Shown in pieces: positions 55,684 through 64,000 of a stretch of 64,000 bases of DNA. This DNA is from Maritimibacter sp. HL-12 (GTDB lineage: Bacteria; Pseudomonadota; Alphaproteobacteria; Rhodobacterales; Rhodobacteraceae): contig NZ_FXBQ01000001.1 in NCBI RefSeq assembly GCF_900177545.1, positions 1,134,122 to 1,198,121 on the forward strand. Direction: 5' to 3'. Position numbers and translations under genes: made by a program. Under the pieces are notes generated by a model, which was not told the origin of the DNA, did not search any database, and saw only the letters and a list, made by a program, of their open reading frames with translations. Position 1 is the first letter of the stretch; every line of letters begins with the position of its first letter.

Positions 55684-56802
55684 CTATTTTCCAAGCGCCA
55701 GCTTCGGTGAAAGCACGTCGATCGCAAGCGCCTCACCCACCGCGTATTGCGTCAGGTGGCCGGCGTGCACGTTGAGCCCGTCGAGCAGGTGCGGATCGTC
55801 TTCGCAGGCCTGCCGCCAGCCCTTGTCGGCCAGCGCGAGCAGGAACGGCAGCGTGGCATTGCCGAGCGCCAGCGTCGAGGTGCGCGCCACCGCGCCGGGC
55901 ATGTTGGCAACGCAGTAATGCATGATCCCGTCCACCTCGTAGATCGGGTCTTCGTGGGTGGTGGGCCGCGAGGTCTCGAAACAGCCGCCCTGGTCGATCG
56001 CCACATCGACGAGCGCTGCCCCCGGCTTCATCGTCGACAGCATGTCCCGACGCACGATCTTGGGCGCCGCCGCCCCCGGCACCAGCACCGCGCCGATCAC
56101 CATGTCGGCCCCGGCCACCAGTTCGGCGGTCAGCCCGGCACTGGCAAAGCCGGTGCGAAACTCGGTGCGGAACGCGTCGTCAAGCTGGCGCAGACGCGGC
56201 AGCGACATGTCGAGCACGGTCACATCCGCGCCCATGCCCGCGGCCACCCGCGCAGCCTGGGTGCCGACCACGCCGCCGCCGATCACCACCACGGTGGCGG
56301 GGCGAACCCCGGGCACGCCGCCCATCAGCACGCCGCGCCCGCCGTTGGCCTTCTGCAGCGTCCACGCGCCAACCTGCGGGGCCAGCTTGCCCGCCACCTC
56401 CGACATCGGCGCAAGCAAGGGCAACCGCCCGTCGCGGTCGGTCACCGTCTCGTAGGCAATCGCCGTCACCCCGCTGGCGAGCAGGTCGTTTGTCTGGGCC
56501 GGATCGGGCGCAAGGTGCAGGTAGGTGAACAGGATCTGGCCGTCCCGCAGCATCTTGCGTTCGACCGCTTGCGGCTCCTTCACCTTGACGATCAGATCGG
56601 CCCTGGCAAACACCTCTGCCGCGGTCGCCACGATCTCTACGCCCGCGGCGGCATAATCGTCATCGGGAAACCCCGATCCGGCACCGGCGCCGGTTTCGAC
56701 AACCACCGAATGGCCATGGGCAATGGCTTCTGCAGCGGCGCGCGGCGTCAAGCCCACCCGGTATTCCTGCGGCTTGATTTCTCTCGGGCACCCGATCAGC
56801 AT
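55684..56802 (-). CDS. ald: Alanine dehydrogenase
   Basis: 372 residues. It oxidatively deaminates L-alanine to pyruvate with NAD+. [20 protein letters not shown] opens the protein. VKVKEPQ and YLHLAPD contain the catalytic lysine and histidine, [28 protein letters not shown] is the NAD fold, and [22 protein letters not shown] and [16 protein letters not shown] are signature blocks. AGGAGGACGTC precedes the ATG at 56802. Divergent from the Lrp-type regulator. Confidence 0.96.
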   Translation of the reverse strand: MLIGCPREIKPQEYRVGLTPRAAAEAIAHGHSVVVETGAGAGSGFPDDDYAAAGVEIVATAAEVFARADLIVKVKEPQAVERKMLRDGQILFTYLHLAPDPAQTNDLLASGVTAIAYETVTDRDGRLPLLAPMSEVAGKLAPQVGAWTLQKANGGRGVLMGGVPGVRPATVVVIGGGVVGTQAARVAAGMGADVTVLDMSLPRLRQLDDAFRTEFRTGFASAGLTAELVAGADMVIGAVLVPGAAAPKIVRRDMLSTMKPGAALVDVAIDQGGCFETSRPTTHEDPIYEVDGIMHYCVANMPGAVARTSTLALGNATLPFLLALADKGWRQACEDDPHLLDGLNVHAGHLTQYAVGEALAIDVLSPKLALGK

Positions 56803-56938
56803 GACGTCCTCCTGTTGAATTTTCCGAAGCTTGGCGCATTCCCGGCGCAATTGCTTTGAAATCCACGATGCCACTGGCTATGGTCTCGGACGAACTCTTC
56901 GAAGTATCGCCGTTTTCTTGCAAGGATATTCGCCCAGA

Positions 56939-57397
56939 ATGGATCTTGACAGCATGGACCGCCGGATTCTGACCGTTCTCCAGAAGAGCGGCCGGATCTC
57001 AAACGCCGAGCTTTCCGAACAGGTCAACCTCTCGCCGTCCGCCTGCCACCGCCGCGTGCAGCGGCTCGAGAAGGACGGCTATATCCGCAACTACGTGGCG
57101 ATGGTCGATCCCCGCATGATCGAGCTGCCCACCATGGTCTTCGTCGAGATCACCCTGTCTGGCCAGGCCGACGAATTGCTCGAAGCCTTCGAGCGCGAGG
57201 TGGCGCGGGTGCCCGAAGTGCTCGAATGTCACCTGATGGCGGGCTCGGCCGATTACATCCTCAAGGTCGTCGCCCGCGACACCGACGATTTCGCCCGCAT
57301 CCACCGCCAGAAGCTCGCCCGGCTGCCTGGGGTTCAGGGCATGCAATCGAGCTTCGCCCTGCGCACGGTGTTCAAGACCACGGCCTTGCCGGTTTAG
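56939..57397 (+). CDS. Lrp/AsnC-family transcriptional regulator (probable regulator of ald)
   Basis: 152 residues. HTH MDRRILTVLQKSGRISNAELSEQVNLSPSACHRRVQRLEKDGYIRNY, then the RAM domain with VFVEITLSGQ, VLECHLMAGSADYILKVVARDTDDFARI and PGVQGMQSSFALRTV. The head-to-head position next to ald (136-bp gap) strongly suggests control of alanine metabolism, as for AldR/PutR-type regulators; this is context inference. The start at 56939 is slightly longer than an ATG at 56954. Its stop overlaps the MFS gene stop on the other strand by 4 bp. Confidence 0.92.
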   Translation: MDLDSMDRRILTVLQKSGRISNAELSEQVNLSPSACHRRVQRLEKDGYIRNYVAMVDPRMIELPTMVFVEITLSGQADELLEAFEREVARVPEVLECHLMAGSADYILKVVARDTDDFARIHRQKLARLPGVQGMQSSFALRTVFKTTALPV

Positions 57398-58638
57398 GCG
57401 GCGGCAGCCCGAACCGGGGCCAGCGGCCTTTCGCGGATCGGCAGATGGATCAGCGCCGAGAAGGCACCCACACCCACGCCGATCCACCACACGAAGGTGT
57501 AGTCGCCGGTGATGTCATACATCCGCCCGCCCAGCCAGACACCGAGGAAGCTGCCAAGCTGGTGCGAGAAGAACACGATACCATAGAGCGTGCCCATGTA
57601 GCGCAACCCGTAGATATGCGCGACGAGCCCCGAGGTCAGCGGCACCGTCGCCAGCCAGAGGCTGCCCATTGCAATGGAAAACAGGATCACCGAGGTGGGC
57701 GTGATCGGCATCATGATGAACAGCGCGGCAATCACCGTGCGCCCGGCGTAGATCGCGGCCAGAAGGTATTTTTTCTGAAAATGGTTGCCGAGCGCCCCGG
57801 CCAGCAGCGTGCCGCCGATATTGGCCAGCCCGATCAGCGATATCGAGATCGCACCAAGCGCCGACGTGGTGGCAACCCCGAGCGAGGCCAGCGTTCCCGA
57901 GGGGTCGATCGCGCCGCACATCTCGGTGACGAAGGCCGGGAAATGGGCGGTGACAAACGCAAGTTGGTAACCGCAGGAGAAAAAGCCCAGGAAGATCATC
58001 GTGTAAGACGGGTCGCGGAAGGCTTGCTTCAGAACATGGCCGAGGCTCTCCTCCAGTTGGGCGCGATTCGCCACCGTTGGCGTGCGCATCAGGGGCAACA
58101 TCACCAGCGAACCGAGGATCACCGCCGCAAAGACGAGAAACACGCTTTGCCACGGCATCAGCGTAAGCAGCCATTCCGCCACCGGCGCACCAAATACCTG
58201 CCCCGCCGAGCCCGCCGCCGTGGCGATCGCCAGCGTCATCGAGCGGTGCCGATCCGAGGCTGCGCGCCCCACCACCGCAAGGATCACGCCAAACCCGGTG
58301 CCCGCCACGCCGAAGCCGACCGCCACCTCAAGAAGCTGGTGTTCCAGCGGCGTTGTGGCGAAGGCCGAGGCGACCAGACCGGCGGCGTAGAGCAGCGCGC
58401 CGAGCACGATCGCCCGCCTGTCACCGAGCTTTTCCGCGATCGCCCCGAAAATCGGCTGGCCGATACCCCAGGCGAGGTTCTGGATCGCGATCGCGAGCGA
58501 GAAATCGGCCCGCAGCCAGCCAAACTCCTCCGCAATCGGGATCTGGAACACGCCGAAACTCGCGCGAACCGCGAAGCTGAGCATCAGGATCGTGGCCCCG
58601 GCAATCAGAACCGGGGTAATCAGTCGCGCGCTGGTCAT
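57394..58638 (-). CDS. MFS transporter (oxalate/formate-antiporter-like group)
   Basis: 414 residues with about 12 membrane helices. The N-terminal FAVRASFGVFQIPIAEEFGW and AEKLGDRRAIVLGALLYAAGL (motif A region) and the central SLGHVLKQAFRDPSYTMIFLGFFSCGYQLAFVTAHFPAFV fit the group annotated as MFS/OFA or MCT-like carriers of monocarboxylates. Substrate unknown; the proximity to ald/lrp is only positional (convergent). GGAGAGACGA precedes the ATG at 58638. Confidence 0.85.
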   Translation of the reverse strand: MTSARLITPVLIAGATILMLSFAVRASFGVFQIPIAEEFGWLRADFSLAIAIQNLAWGIGQPIFGAIAEKLGDRRAIVLGALLYAAGLVASAFATTPLEHQLLEVAVGFGVAGTGFGVILAVVGRAASDRHRSMTLAIATAAGSAGQVFGAPVAEWLLTLMPWQSVFLVFAAVILGSLVMLPLMRTPTVANRAQLEESLGHVLKQAFRDPSYTMIFLGFFSCGYQLAFVTAHFPAFVTEMCGAIDPSGTLASLGVATTSALGAISISLIGLANIGGTLLAGALGNHFQKKYLLAAIYAGRTVIAALFIMMPITPTSVILFSIAMGSLWLATVPLTSGLVAHIYGLRYMGTLYGIVFFSHQLGSFLGVWLGGRMYDITGDYTFVWWIGVGVGAFSALIHLPIRERPLAPVRAAAA

Positions 58639-58724
58639 TCGTCTCTCCGTCGCGCGAAATTGTGTCAAGGCGCGCGGGCCGTCAATCGCTTTCCTTCATC
58701 CCGCGCGCCCGATATGGCTTGAGC

Positions 58725-59807
58725 ATGAGCGAGACGATTGCCGAGATCTACGCCGCCCGCGTGGCCAGCGGCACCCTGCACCCCGACCCGGCGCAGGAAG
58801 CCGTGTTGTCGATGTTCGAGGATATCCGCCATCACCTTGAAACCACCAGGCTCAAGCGGCGGGGCATCCTCGGCGGGCTGTTCCACAAACCCGAGGAGGT
58901 GCCGCAGGGGCTCTATCTCTGGGGTGGCGTCGGGCGCGGCAAGTCGATGCTGATGGACCTGTTCGTGGGCCATCTCGACATCGCCGAAAAGCGCCGGGTG
59001 CATTTCCACGCCTTCATGCAGGAGGTTCACAATGGCATGCACGCCGCCCGCCAGCAGGGCCTTGCCGACGCGCTTGCCCCGGTAGCCGATGCCTTGGTGA
59101 AAGACCTGCGCCTGCTCGCGCTCGACGAGATGCAGATCACCGACATCACCGACGCGATGATCGTGGGGCGCTTGTTCGAGAAACTCTTCGCCGCCGGCGT
59201 GGTGGTCATCACCACCTCCAACCGTCCGCCCGAAGGCCTCTACGAGCACGGCCTCAACCGCCAGCTTTTCCTGCCGTTCATCGACATGATCCGCGACCGG
59301 CTCGTGGTGCATGAGCTTGCCAGCCCTTCGGACTACCGGCAGAACCGCCTTGCCGGGGCCCCCACCTACTTCACCCCCCTCGGCCCCGAGGCCCGGGCGG
59401 GGATCGAAGCGATCTGGAGCGGCTTTACCGAACATGGCCAACCGCGCCCGCTGGTTCTGGCGGTCAAGGGACGCGAGGTGGAGTTGCCTGCGGTCTGCTC
59501 CGGGGTCGCCCGCGCCAGCTTCTACGAACTCTGCGCAAAGCCCCACGGACCGGCGGATTATCTCGCCATCGCCGAGGCGGTGCGGATGATCATCATCGAG
59601 AATATCCCCCGGCTCGGCCGCGCCAACTTCAACGAGGCGCGCCGCTTCGTCACCCTGATCGACGCGCTCTATGAAGCCCATGTGCGGCTCGTGGCGAGCG
59701 CGGCCGCCGAACCCGAATACCTCTATGTCGAAGGCGAGGGCAGTTTCGAGTTCGAGCGCACCGCGTCGCGCCTGCGCGAGATGCAGTCGGCCGACTGGGG
59801 GCAGTAG
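58725..59807 (+). CDS. zapE: Cell division ATPase ZapE (AFG1 family)
   Basis: 360 residues. P-loop YLWGGVGRGKSMLMDLFVG, then FHAFMQEVH, LLALDEMQITDITDAMIVGRLFEKLF (Walker B) and VITTSNRPPEGLYEHGLNRQLFLPFI match the AFG1/ZapE family, which in E. coli binds FtsZ and affects septation. The start at 58725 gives MSETIAEIY; the upstream frame belongs to the intergenic region. Convergent with the glutathione-transferase gene (9 bp apart). Confidence 0.93.
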   Translation: MSETIAEIYAARVASGTLHPDPAQEAVLSMFEDIRHHLETTRLKRRGILGGLFHKPEEVPQGLYLWGGVGRGKSMLMDLFVGHLDIAEKRRVHFHAFMQEVHNGMHAARQQGLADALAPVADALVKDLRLLALDEMQITDITDAMIVGRLFEKLFAAGVVVITTSNRPPEGLYEHGLNRQLFLPFIDMIRDRLVVHELASPSDYRQNRLAGAPTYFTPLGPEARAGIEAIWSGFTEHGQPRPLVLAVKGREVELPAVCSGVARASFYELCAKPHGPADYLAIAEAVRMIIIENIPRLGRANFNEARRFVTLIDALYEAHVRLVASAAAEPEYLYVEGEGSFEFERTASRLREMQSADWGQ

Positions 59808-59816
59808 CGCCGCGCC

Positions 59817-60824
59817 CTATTCGGCCGCCTGCGCCGACGTTTTGCCGACGTTTTGCCGACCATGTGCCGCCGCCCAGTCCAGCTCCGGACCAACGGGCAC
59901 GATCCGGTGCGGGTTAATCGTTTCGTGAGAGTAATGGTAGTGCCGGATCCAGTGGTCCGGGTGGCAGGTGTCCGCCACGCCCGGCCATTGGTGAAGCTCG
60001 CGCGCATAGGCCCAGAGGTTCGGGTAATCCACCAGCCGCTTGCGGTTGCACTTGAAGTGGCCGTGATACACCTGGTCGAACCGCACCAGCGTGGTGAACA
60101 GCCGCCAGTCGGCCTCGGTGATGGTGTCGCCCACGAGGTAGCGGCGGGTCGATAGCCGTTCTTCCAGCCAGTCGAGGCTGTCGAACAGCGCCGTCACGGC
60201 TTCATCATAGGCGGTTTGCGTCGTCGCGAAGCCGGCCTTGTAGACGCCGTTGTTGACCGTGTCGTACACCCGCGCATTCACCGCCTCGATCTCGTCGCGC
60301 AGCGGCTCGGGCCAGTAATCATTGGTGTTTCCAGTGATCCCGTCGAAGGCCGAATTGAACATCCGGATGATCTCGGCGCTCTCGTTGGAGACGATGGTTT
60401 CACGCATCCGGTCCCACAGAACCGGCACCGTCACCCGGCCCGACATCCCGGGCTCGGCCTTGAGATAGACCTCGCGCAGATAGTCGAAGCCAAACAGCGT
60501 ATCGCCGGTCGCACCGTCGAACAAGTGGTCGAAGCTCCAGCCATCCGACAGCATGTCGGGATGCACCACCGACACGCCGATATGCGGCTCCAGCCCTTTC
60601 AGCGCGCGGAAAACCAAGGTGCGGTGTGCCCATGGGCAGGCATAGGAGACGTAGAGATGATACCGCCCGCTCTCGGCTTTGAAGCCGCCCTCACCCGAAG
60701 GGCCGGGCGCGCCGTCCGGCGTCACCCAGTTGCGAAACTTCTGCGTCGAGCGCACGAACCGCCCGCCCGATTTCTTCGTGTCATACCATGTGTCTTGCCA
60801 GACACCGTTCACCAGTTGGCCCAT
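59817..60824 (-). CDS. Glutathionyl-hydroquinone reductase (YqjG/PcpF-like glutathione transferase)
   Basis: 335 residues, two-domain GST fold of the Xi class. The catalytic Cys63 lies in YVSYACPWAHRTLVFRALKGLE, which replaces the Ser/Tyr of ordinary GSTs. The C-terminal all-helical domain contains FDSLDWLEERLSTRRYLVGDTITEADWRLFTTLVRFD. It reductively removes glutathione from glutathionyl-hydroquinones. AAGGGGG precedes the ATG at 60824. The last residues (HGRQNVGKTSAQAAE) are encoded by an 11-bp tandem repeat. A long in-frame extension upstream is not part of the gene. Confidence 0.93.
   Translation of the reverse strand: MGQLVNGVWQDTWYDTKKSGGRFVRSTQKFRNWVTPDGAPGPSGEGGFKAESGRYHLYVSYACPWAHRTLVFRALKGLEPHIGVSVVHPDMLSDGWSFDHLFDGATGDTLFGFDYLREVYLKAEPGMSGRVTVPVLWDRMRETIVSNESAEIIRMFNSAFDGITGNTNDYWPEPLRDEIEAVNARVYDTVNNGVYKAGFATTQTAYDEAVTALFDSLDWLEERLSTRRYLVGDTITEADWRLFTTLVRFDQVYHGHFKCNRKRLVDYPNLWAYARELHQWPGVADTCHPDHWIRHYHYSHETINPHRIVPVGPELDWAAAHGRQNVGKTSAQAAE
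59833..59860 (+). repeat. 11-bp tandem repeat in the 3' end of the glutathione-transferase gene
   Basis: GCCGACGTTTT is present 2.5 times in tandem (59833-59843, 59844-59854, 59855-59860). The unit length is not a multiple of three, so gain or loss of a copy would change the C-terminal reading frame. Confidence 0.85.
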
Positions 60825-61190
60825 GCCAAACCCCCTTTTTCCTGATCTACAGGTAGTCCCTGGCTCGATCCGGAAAAACGTCACCTCGCGCGCAAGCCTC
60901 GTGCGCTGGTGCACAACCGCGTCGCCGCATCGCGCCCGATTGCCGTTTCCTGCGTTGAGGCGCAGGGCAGCTTGGCCTATACGGGGCAACGACGATGCCC
61001 GAAGGGGCCGGAGTGGTGTGCCGTGGCAAGATCGACCCATGCAGGGGATCGCGCCGCGCAATCGTCGAGAAAGGCACGCTCTCCGCGCCAATGCGGCTGC
61101 TGAAAAAGGATGTGCCATGCGAGCTTTCACCCGTGATATCCCTTTGCGCCTGAGCGCCGGCCCGAAGCCTGAAGCCAGAGGAGCCTGCCA
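60825..61190. other. Intergenic region upstream of the cobalamin operon
   Basis: 366 bp between the divergent glutathione-transferase gene and cbiX, high GC. No family-like reading frame was found; a 25-codon ATG frame ends in the ATGA that starts cbiX and is probably chance. A canonical B12 box (GCCACTG) was not seen, so a cobalamin riboswitch is not supported. Confidence 0.5.
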
Positions 61191-62396
61191 ATGACGAAAA
61201 TCGGCGTGATGATCTGCGGCCACGGCTCGCGCAGCCAAGCGGCGGTGGACGAGTTCAAGGTGCTGGCCGAGAAGCTGCCCGCCTACCTGCCGGACGACTG
61301 GATCACCGATTACGGCTATCTCGAATTTGCCAACCCGGTGATCCGCGCCGGGCTCGACAACCTGCGCAACGCCGGGGCCGAGAAGATCCTTGCCGTTCCC
61401 GGGATGCTCTTTGCCGCGATGCACACAAAAAACGACATTCCCACCGTGCTCAACACCTACGCCGCCGAGCACGGCATCGAGGTGCGCTACGGGCGCGATC
61501 TCGGGATCGACCCGAAGATGATCGCCGCTGCGGGCGACCGGGTGCGCGCCGCGATCGGCGCGGCCAACGCCAAGCACGGAACGGTGCCACTGGAGGAAAC
61601 CTGCCTCGTGGTGATCGGCCGTGGTGCCTCCGACCCCGATGCCAACGCCAATATCGCCAAGGTTGCCCGGCTGTTGCAGGAAGGGCTTGGGCTGGGATGG
61701 CTTGAAGTGGGGTATTCCGGCGTGACCTTTCCGCTTGTCGAACCCGTGCTGCGCCACGCCGCCAGGCTCGGCTACCGGCGGATCGTGGTGTTCCCCTACT
61801 TTCTGTTCTCCGGGATCCTGATCGACCGCATCTATGGCTTCACCGACAAGGTCGCCGCCGATCATCCGGACATTCAATTCGTGAAGGCGGGCTACCTCGG
61901 CGATCACCCCAAGGTTTTGGAAACCTTCGCAGAACGGGTGCGCGAGCAACTGGGCGACGTGCCGCCGCCGAACTGCGGCACCTGCCCCTATCGCACGCAG
62001 GTTCTGTCGCTGCAGAACGGCAAGTCCGTGCAGATCGACCCGGACGAGCGCGCCGGGCACCCGGCGTTCGGCGATGTGCCGCCGCCGGTCTGCGTGATGT
62101 GCAAGTATCGCACCGAGGTGCTTGGCTTCGAGGCCGAGGTCGGCGCGGTGCAGGAAAGCCATCATCACCACGTCGAAGGCCAGGGCGCTTCTGCGCCGGG
62201 CTCGAACGTCGCCGATTGCCCGCTGTGCGATACCTTCTGCACCGGCGAGTGCCGCCTCGACATGCACCACCATCACCACCACCATCATGATCACGGCCAT
62301 GATCACCATCACCACCATGGCCACGATCACCATCACCACCCGGCCTATCCCCATGCCAAACACCCGCATGGCCCCGAATCGGCGCGCCGAAAATGA
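61191..62396 (+). CDS. cbiX: Sirohydrochlorin cobaltochelatase CbiX with Cys motifs and His-rich tail
   Basis: 401 residues. It inserts Co2+ into sirohydrochlorin. The catalytic CGHGSR (His11) is near the N-terminus; VIGRGASD near residue 142 and YFLFSGILIDRIYG near 203 mark the second half. From residue 255 the sequence departs from the core: two copies of GDVPPPxCxxCxYRTxVL (C262/C265, C301/C304), a third cluster CPLCDTFCTGEC (C343-C354), and a tail from about residue 359 in which His dominates, broken by Asp/Gly. Such His- and Cys-rich parts in CbiX homologues bind metal or an Fe-S cluster. GAGGAGCC precedes the ATG; the stop overlaps cobH (ATGA). Confidence 0.92.
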   Translation: MTKIGVMICGHGSRSQAAVDEFKVLAEKLPAYLPDDWITDYGYLEFANPVIRAGLDNLRNAGAEKILAVPGMLFAAMHTKNDIPTVLNTYAAEHGIEVRYGRDLGIDPKMIAAAGDRVRAAIGAANAKHGTVPLEETCLVVIGRGASDPDANANIAKVARLLQEGLGLGWLEVGYSGVTFPLVEPVLRHAARLGYRRIVVFPYFLFSGILIDRIYGFTDKVAADHPDIQFVKAGYLGDHPKVLETFAERVREQLGDVPPPNCGTCPYRTQVLSLQNGKSVQIDPDERAGHPAFGDVPPPVCVMCKYRTEVLGFEAEVGAVQESHHHHVEGQGASAPGSNVADCPLCDTFCTGECRLDMHHHHHHHHDHGHDHHHHHGHDHHHHPAYPHAKHPHGPESARRK

Positions 62397-63055
62397 CCGA
62401 GGCACCGCCCAGACCGCCGCTGCGCTACGAGCGCGATCCGGCGGCAATTTACGCCCGGAGCTTTGCCACGGTGCAAGCCGAGGCTCGGCTTGAGCGTTTT
62501 TCGCCCGGCATGGCACGGCTCGCCACGCGGCTGATCCATGCCTGCGGCATGGTCGAGGTGGCCGACCGGCTGGCATTCTCGCCCGGCGCTTTCGAGGCCG
62601 GGCAAGCCGCGCTGGCCTCGGGTGCGCCGGTGCTGGCGGATTGTGAGATGGTTGCGGCGGGCATCATCCGGCGCTACTTGCCTGCGGGTAACGAGGTCAT
62701 CGTCACCCTGAACGCCGGGGAAGTACCCGCGCGCGCGGCACGGATCGGCAACACCCGCTCCGCCGCCGCCGTCGAGCTTTGGGCCGACCGGCTGGAAGGC
62801 GCTGTCGTCGCCATCGGCAACGCGCCCACGGCGCTGTTTCGCCTGCTCGAACTGATCGACGAGGGCGCGCCGCGCCCGGCGGTGATCCTCGGCTTTCCGG
62901 TCGGCTTCGTGGGGGCCGCCGAATCCAAGGCCGAGCTTGCCCGCGATCCGCGGGGCTGCGATTTCGTCGCGCTGCGCGGGCGGCGCGGCGGCTCTGCGAT
63001 GGCCTCTGCCGCGGTCAACGCGCTTGCCGCCGGGTTGCCGGAAATCGGCGCGTGA
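62393..63055 (+). CDS. cobH: Precorrin-8X methylmutase
   Basis: 220 residues. It moves a methyl group from C11 to C12 to give hydrogenobyrinate. The catalytic His49 lies in RLIHACGMVEVADRL, and VLADCEMVAAGI, GNAPTALFRLLELI and VGFVGAAESK are the family blocks. The start overlaps the cbiX stop (ATGA) and the stop overlaps cobL (GTGA), so the three are translationally coupled. Confidence 0.96.
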   Translation: MTEAPPRPPLRYERDPAAIYARSFATVQAEARLERFSPGMARLATRLIHACGMVEVADRLAFSPGAFEAGQAALASGAPVLADCEMVAAGIIRRYLPAGNEVIVTLNAGEVPARAARIGNTRSAAAVELWADRLEGAVVAIGNAPTALFRLLELIDEGAPRPAVILGFPVGFVGAAESKAELARDPRGCDFVALRGRRGGSAMASAAVNALAAGLPEIGA

Positions 63056-64000
63056 CACCCTGGCTCCATATCATCGGCATCGGCGCGGATGGGATGGGCA
63101 GCCTCGCGCCTGCCGCCCGCGCGGCGCTGGCGACCGCCGAGGTTATCGTCGGAGGTGAACGCCACCATACGCTAACGGATGGTGTAGCCGGTGAACGCAT
63201 CGCCTGGCCCTCGCCTTTCGACGCGCTGATCGACCGTTTGCGGGGCCTGAGCGGGCGTCGCGTCGCCGTGCTCGCCACCGGCGATCCGCTCTGGTTTTCG
63301 GTCGGCGCAAAGATCGCCAACGCCTTCACACCCGGTGAGTTCGTCGTGCATCCGCAGCTTTCGGCCTTCCAACTCGCCGCCGCCCGCATGGGCTGGTCGC
63401 TTGCCGATTGCGAGACCCTCACCGCGCACGGTCGCCCGCCCGAACAGGTGATTCCCTACATCACGCCCGGTGCCCGCCTCCTGATCCTGACCACCGGCAG
63501 CGCGACGCCGGGGCAGATCGCCGGGTTTCTTGCCGCGCGCGGCTACGGCCCCTCGCGCCTCACCGTGCTCGCCAACATGGGCGCCGCAGACGAGCTGCGC
63601 ATTGAGGGGGACGCGGAGAATTGGACCGAAAACGTGCCGGATTTCAACACGCTGGCCGTCGAAGTCCGGCCTGGACACGCGCCCGTGCTCCATGCCCGAA
63701 CACCCGGCCTGCCCGACAGCGCCTTCGCCTCCGATGGCACCATGACCAAGCGCGAGGTGCGCGCGGTGAGCCTTGCCCGGTTGATGCCGATGCGCGGCGC
63801 GCTGTTGTGGGATATCGGCTGCGGCGCCGGGTCGGTCGCGATAGAATGGATGCGCGCTGCGCGCGACGCCCGCGCCATTGGCATCGAACCGCGCGCCGAC
63901 CGCAGGGCCTTTGCCGCCGCCAATGCCGCCACCCTTGGCACGCCGGGGCTGACACTGGTTGAGGGCAGCGCGCCGGATGCTCTCGCGGGCCTGCCCGACC
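63052..64000 (+). CDS. cobL: Precorrin-6Y C5,15-methyltransferase (decarboxylating), 3' truncated
   Basis: 316 residues are visible; the gene runs off the end of the window with no stop. The GTG start overlaps the cobH stop (GTGA). The N-terminal CbiE-type half has LHIIGIGADGMGSLAPAARAALATAEVIVGG and VLATGDPLWFSVG; the CbiT-type half begins near residue 225 with the SAM motif LLWDIGCGAGSVAIEWMR. It methylates C5 and C15 and removes the C12 acetate carboxyl. The fused CbiE-CbiT form belongs to the aerobic pathway. The frame is open throughout. Confidence 0.95.
   Translation, partial: MTPWLHIIGIGADGMGSLAPAARAALATAEVIVGGERHHTLTDGVAGERIAWPSPFDALIDRLRGLSGRRVAVLATGDPLWFSVGAKIANAFTPGEFVVHPQLSAFQLAAARMGWSLADCETLTAHGRPPEQVIPYITPGARLLILTTGSATPGQIAGFLAARGYGPSRLTVLANMGAADELRIEGDAENWTENVPDFNTLAVEVRPGHAPVLHARTPGLPDSAFASDGTMTKREVRAVSLARLMPMRGALLWDIGCGAGSVAIEWMRAARDARAIGIEPRADRRAFAAANAATLGTPGLTLVEGSAPDALAGLPD

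Noticed and set aside
60825-61190. Cobalamin riboswitch upstream of cbiX
   Set aside because: The position is right, but no B12 box (GCCACTG-like) or the associated conserved core was found on reading the region.
61117-61194. 25-codon frame ending in the ATGA start of cbiX
   Set aside because: Too short, no clear ribosome binding site and no conserved feature; the overlap with the cbiX start is likely chance.
62264-62350. CAT/CAC repeat run as a microsatellite
   Set aside because: It simply encodes the His-rich tail of CbiX and varies in codon choice, so it is not a pure nucleotide repeat.
59817-62576. 919-codon frame extending the glutathione-transferase gene upstream
   Set aside because: Only the last 335 codons match the family and have a ribosome binding site; the extension is the antisense of cbiX.

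Overview
The window is high-GC chromosomal DNA of an aerobic alphaproteobacterium, most likely Rhodobacterales (Rhodobacteraceae/Roseobacteraceae). This rests on an alphaproteobacterial short aa3-oxidase subunit IV, a TIGR02302 protein next to lysA, a DUF6478-type gene pair, a DUF1244 gene beside an N-formylglutamate amidohydrolase and pyk, a CbiX-CobH-CobL cobalamin operon, and intergenic hairpins of the GGGGC-GCT-GCCCC / GAGGTATTT kind. The species is inferred, not identified. No prophage, insertion sequence, rRNA or CRISPR array was seen.

Layout. 0-13 kb: truncated class IV aminotransferase, OmpA-type envelope protein, HhH protein, extradiol dioxygenase, DUF1244 / N-formylglutamate amidohydrolase, pyk, greA, ETF-ubiquinone oxidoreductase, and a TPR protein coupled to ispE. 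13.25-13.7 kb: an AT-richer gap with two TGTGATCACA palindromes and a candidate small RNA. 13.7-26 kb: accD-folC, a CPBP protease, a lipoprotein and DUF6478 pair, fadH, a LysR regulator, an OmpA protein with an APH/kinase fusion, and a GNAT / CinA-like pair. 26-34 kb: type I secretion ABC-HlyD pair, PBP1A, glnK-amtB. 34-47 kb: aminotransferase, sulfurtransferase, MFS, AEC transporter-YaiI, lysA, TIGR02302 protein, zinc-ribbon membrane protein, and ftsE-ftsX-plsC-PPOX. 47-55 kb: papain-like lipoprotein, cox subunit IV, rpmI-rplT, pheS - low-GC gene - ASCH gene - pheT, phosphoribosyltransferase, mscL, mscS-type channel. 55-64 kb: tRNA-Met, ald divergent from an Lrp regulator, MFS, zapE, glutathionyl-hydroquinone reductase, and the start of an aerobic cobalamin operon (cbiX, cobH, cobL cut by the window end).

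How genes work together. Most genes are housekeeping and tightly packed, with many 4-bp ATGA/GTGA overlaps that imply translational coupling (TPR-ispE, accD-folC, ABC-HlyD, CinA-like-GNAT, AEC-YaiI, ftsE-ftsX, pheS-low-GC gene, cbiX-cobH-cobL). GlnK and AmtB form the usual ammonium uptake unit, Ald and Lrp an alanine catabolism unit, and CbiX, CobH and CobL consecutive corrin-ring functions.

The less ordinary items are the 13.3-13.7 kb non-coding locus, the low-GC gene between pheS and pheT, the duplicated Cys motif and His-rich tail of CbiX, an 11-bp tandem repeat at the end of a glutathione-transferase gene, a 40-residue glycine-rich protein, and two families of short dispersed repeats.
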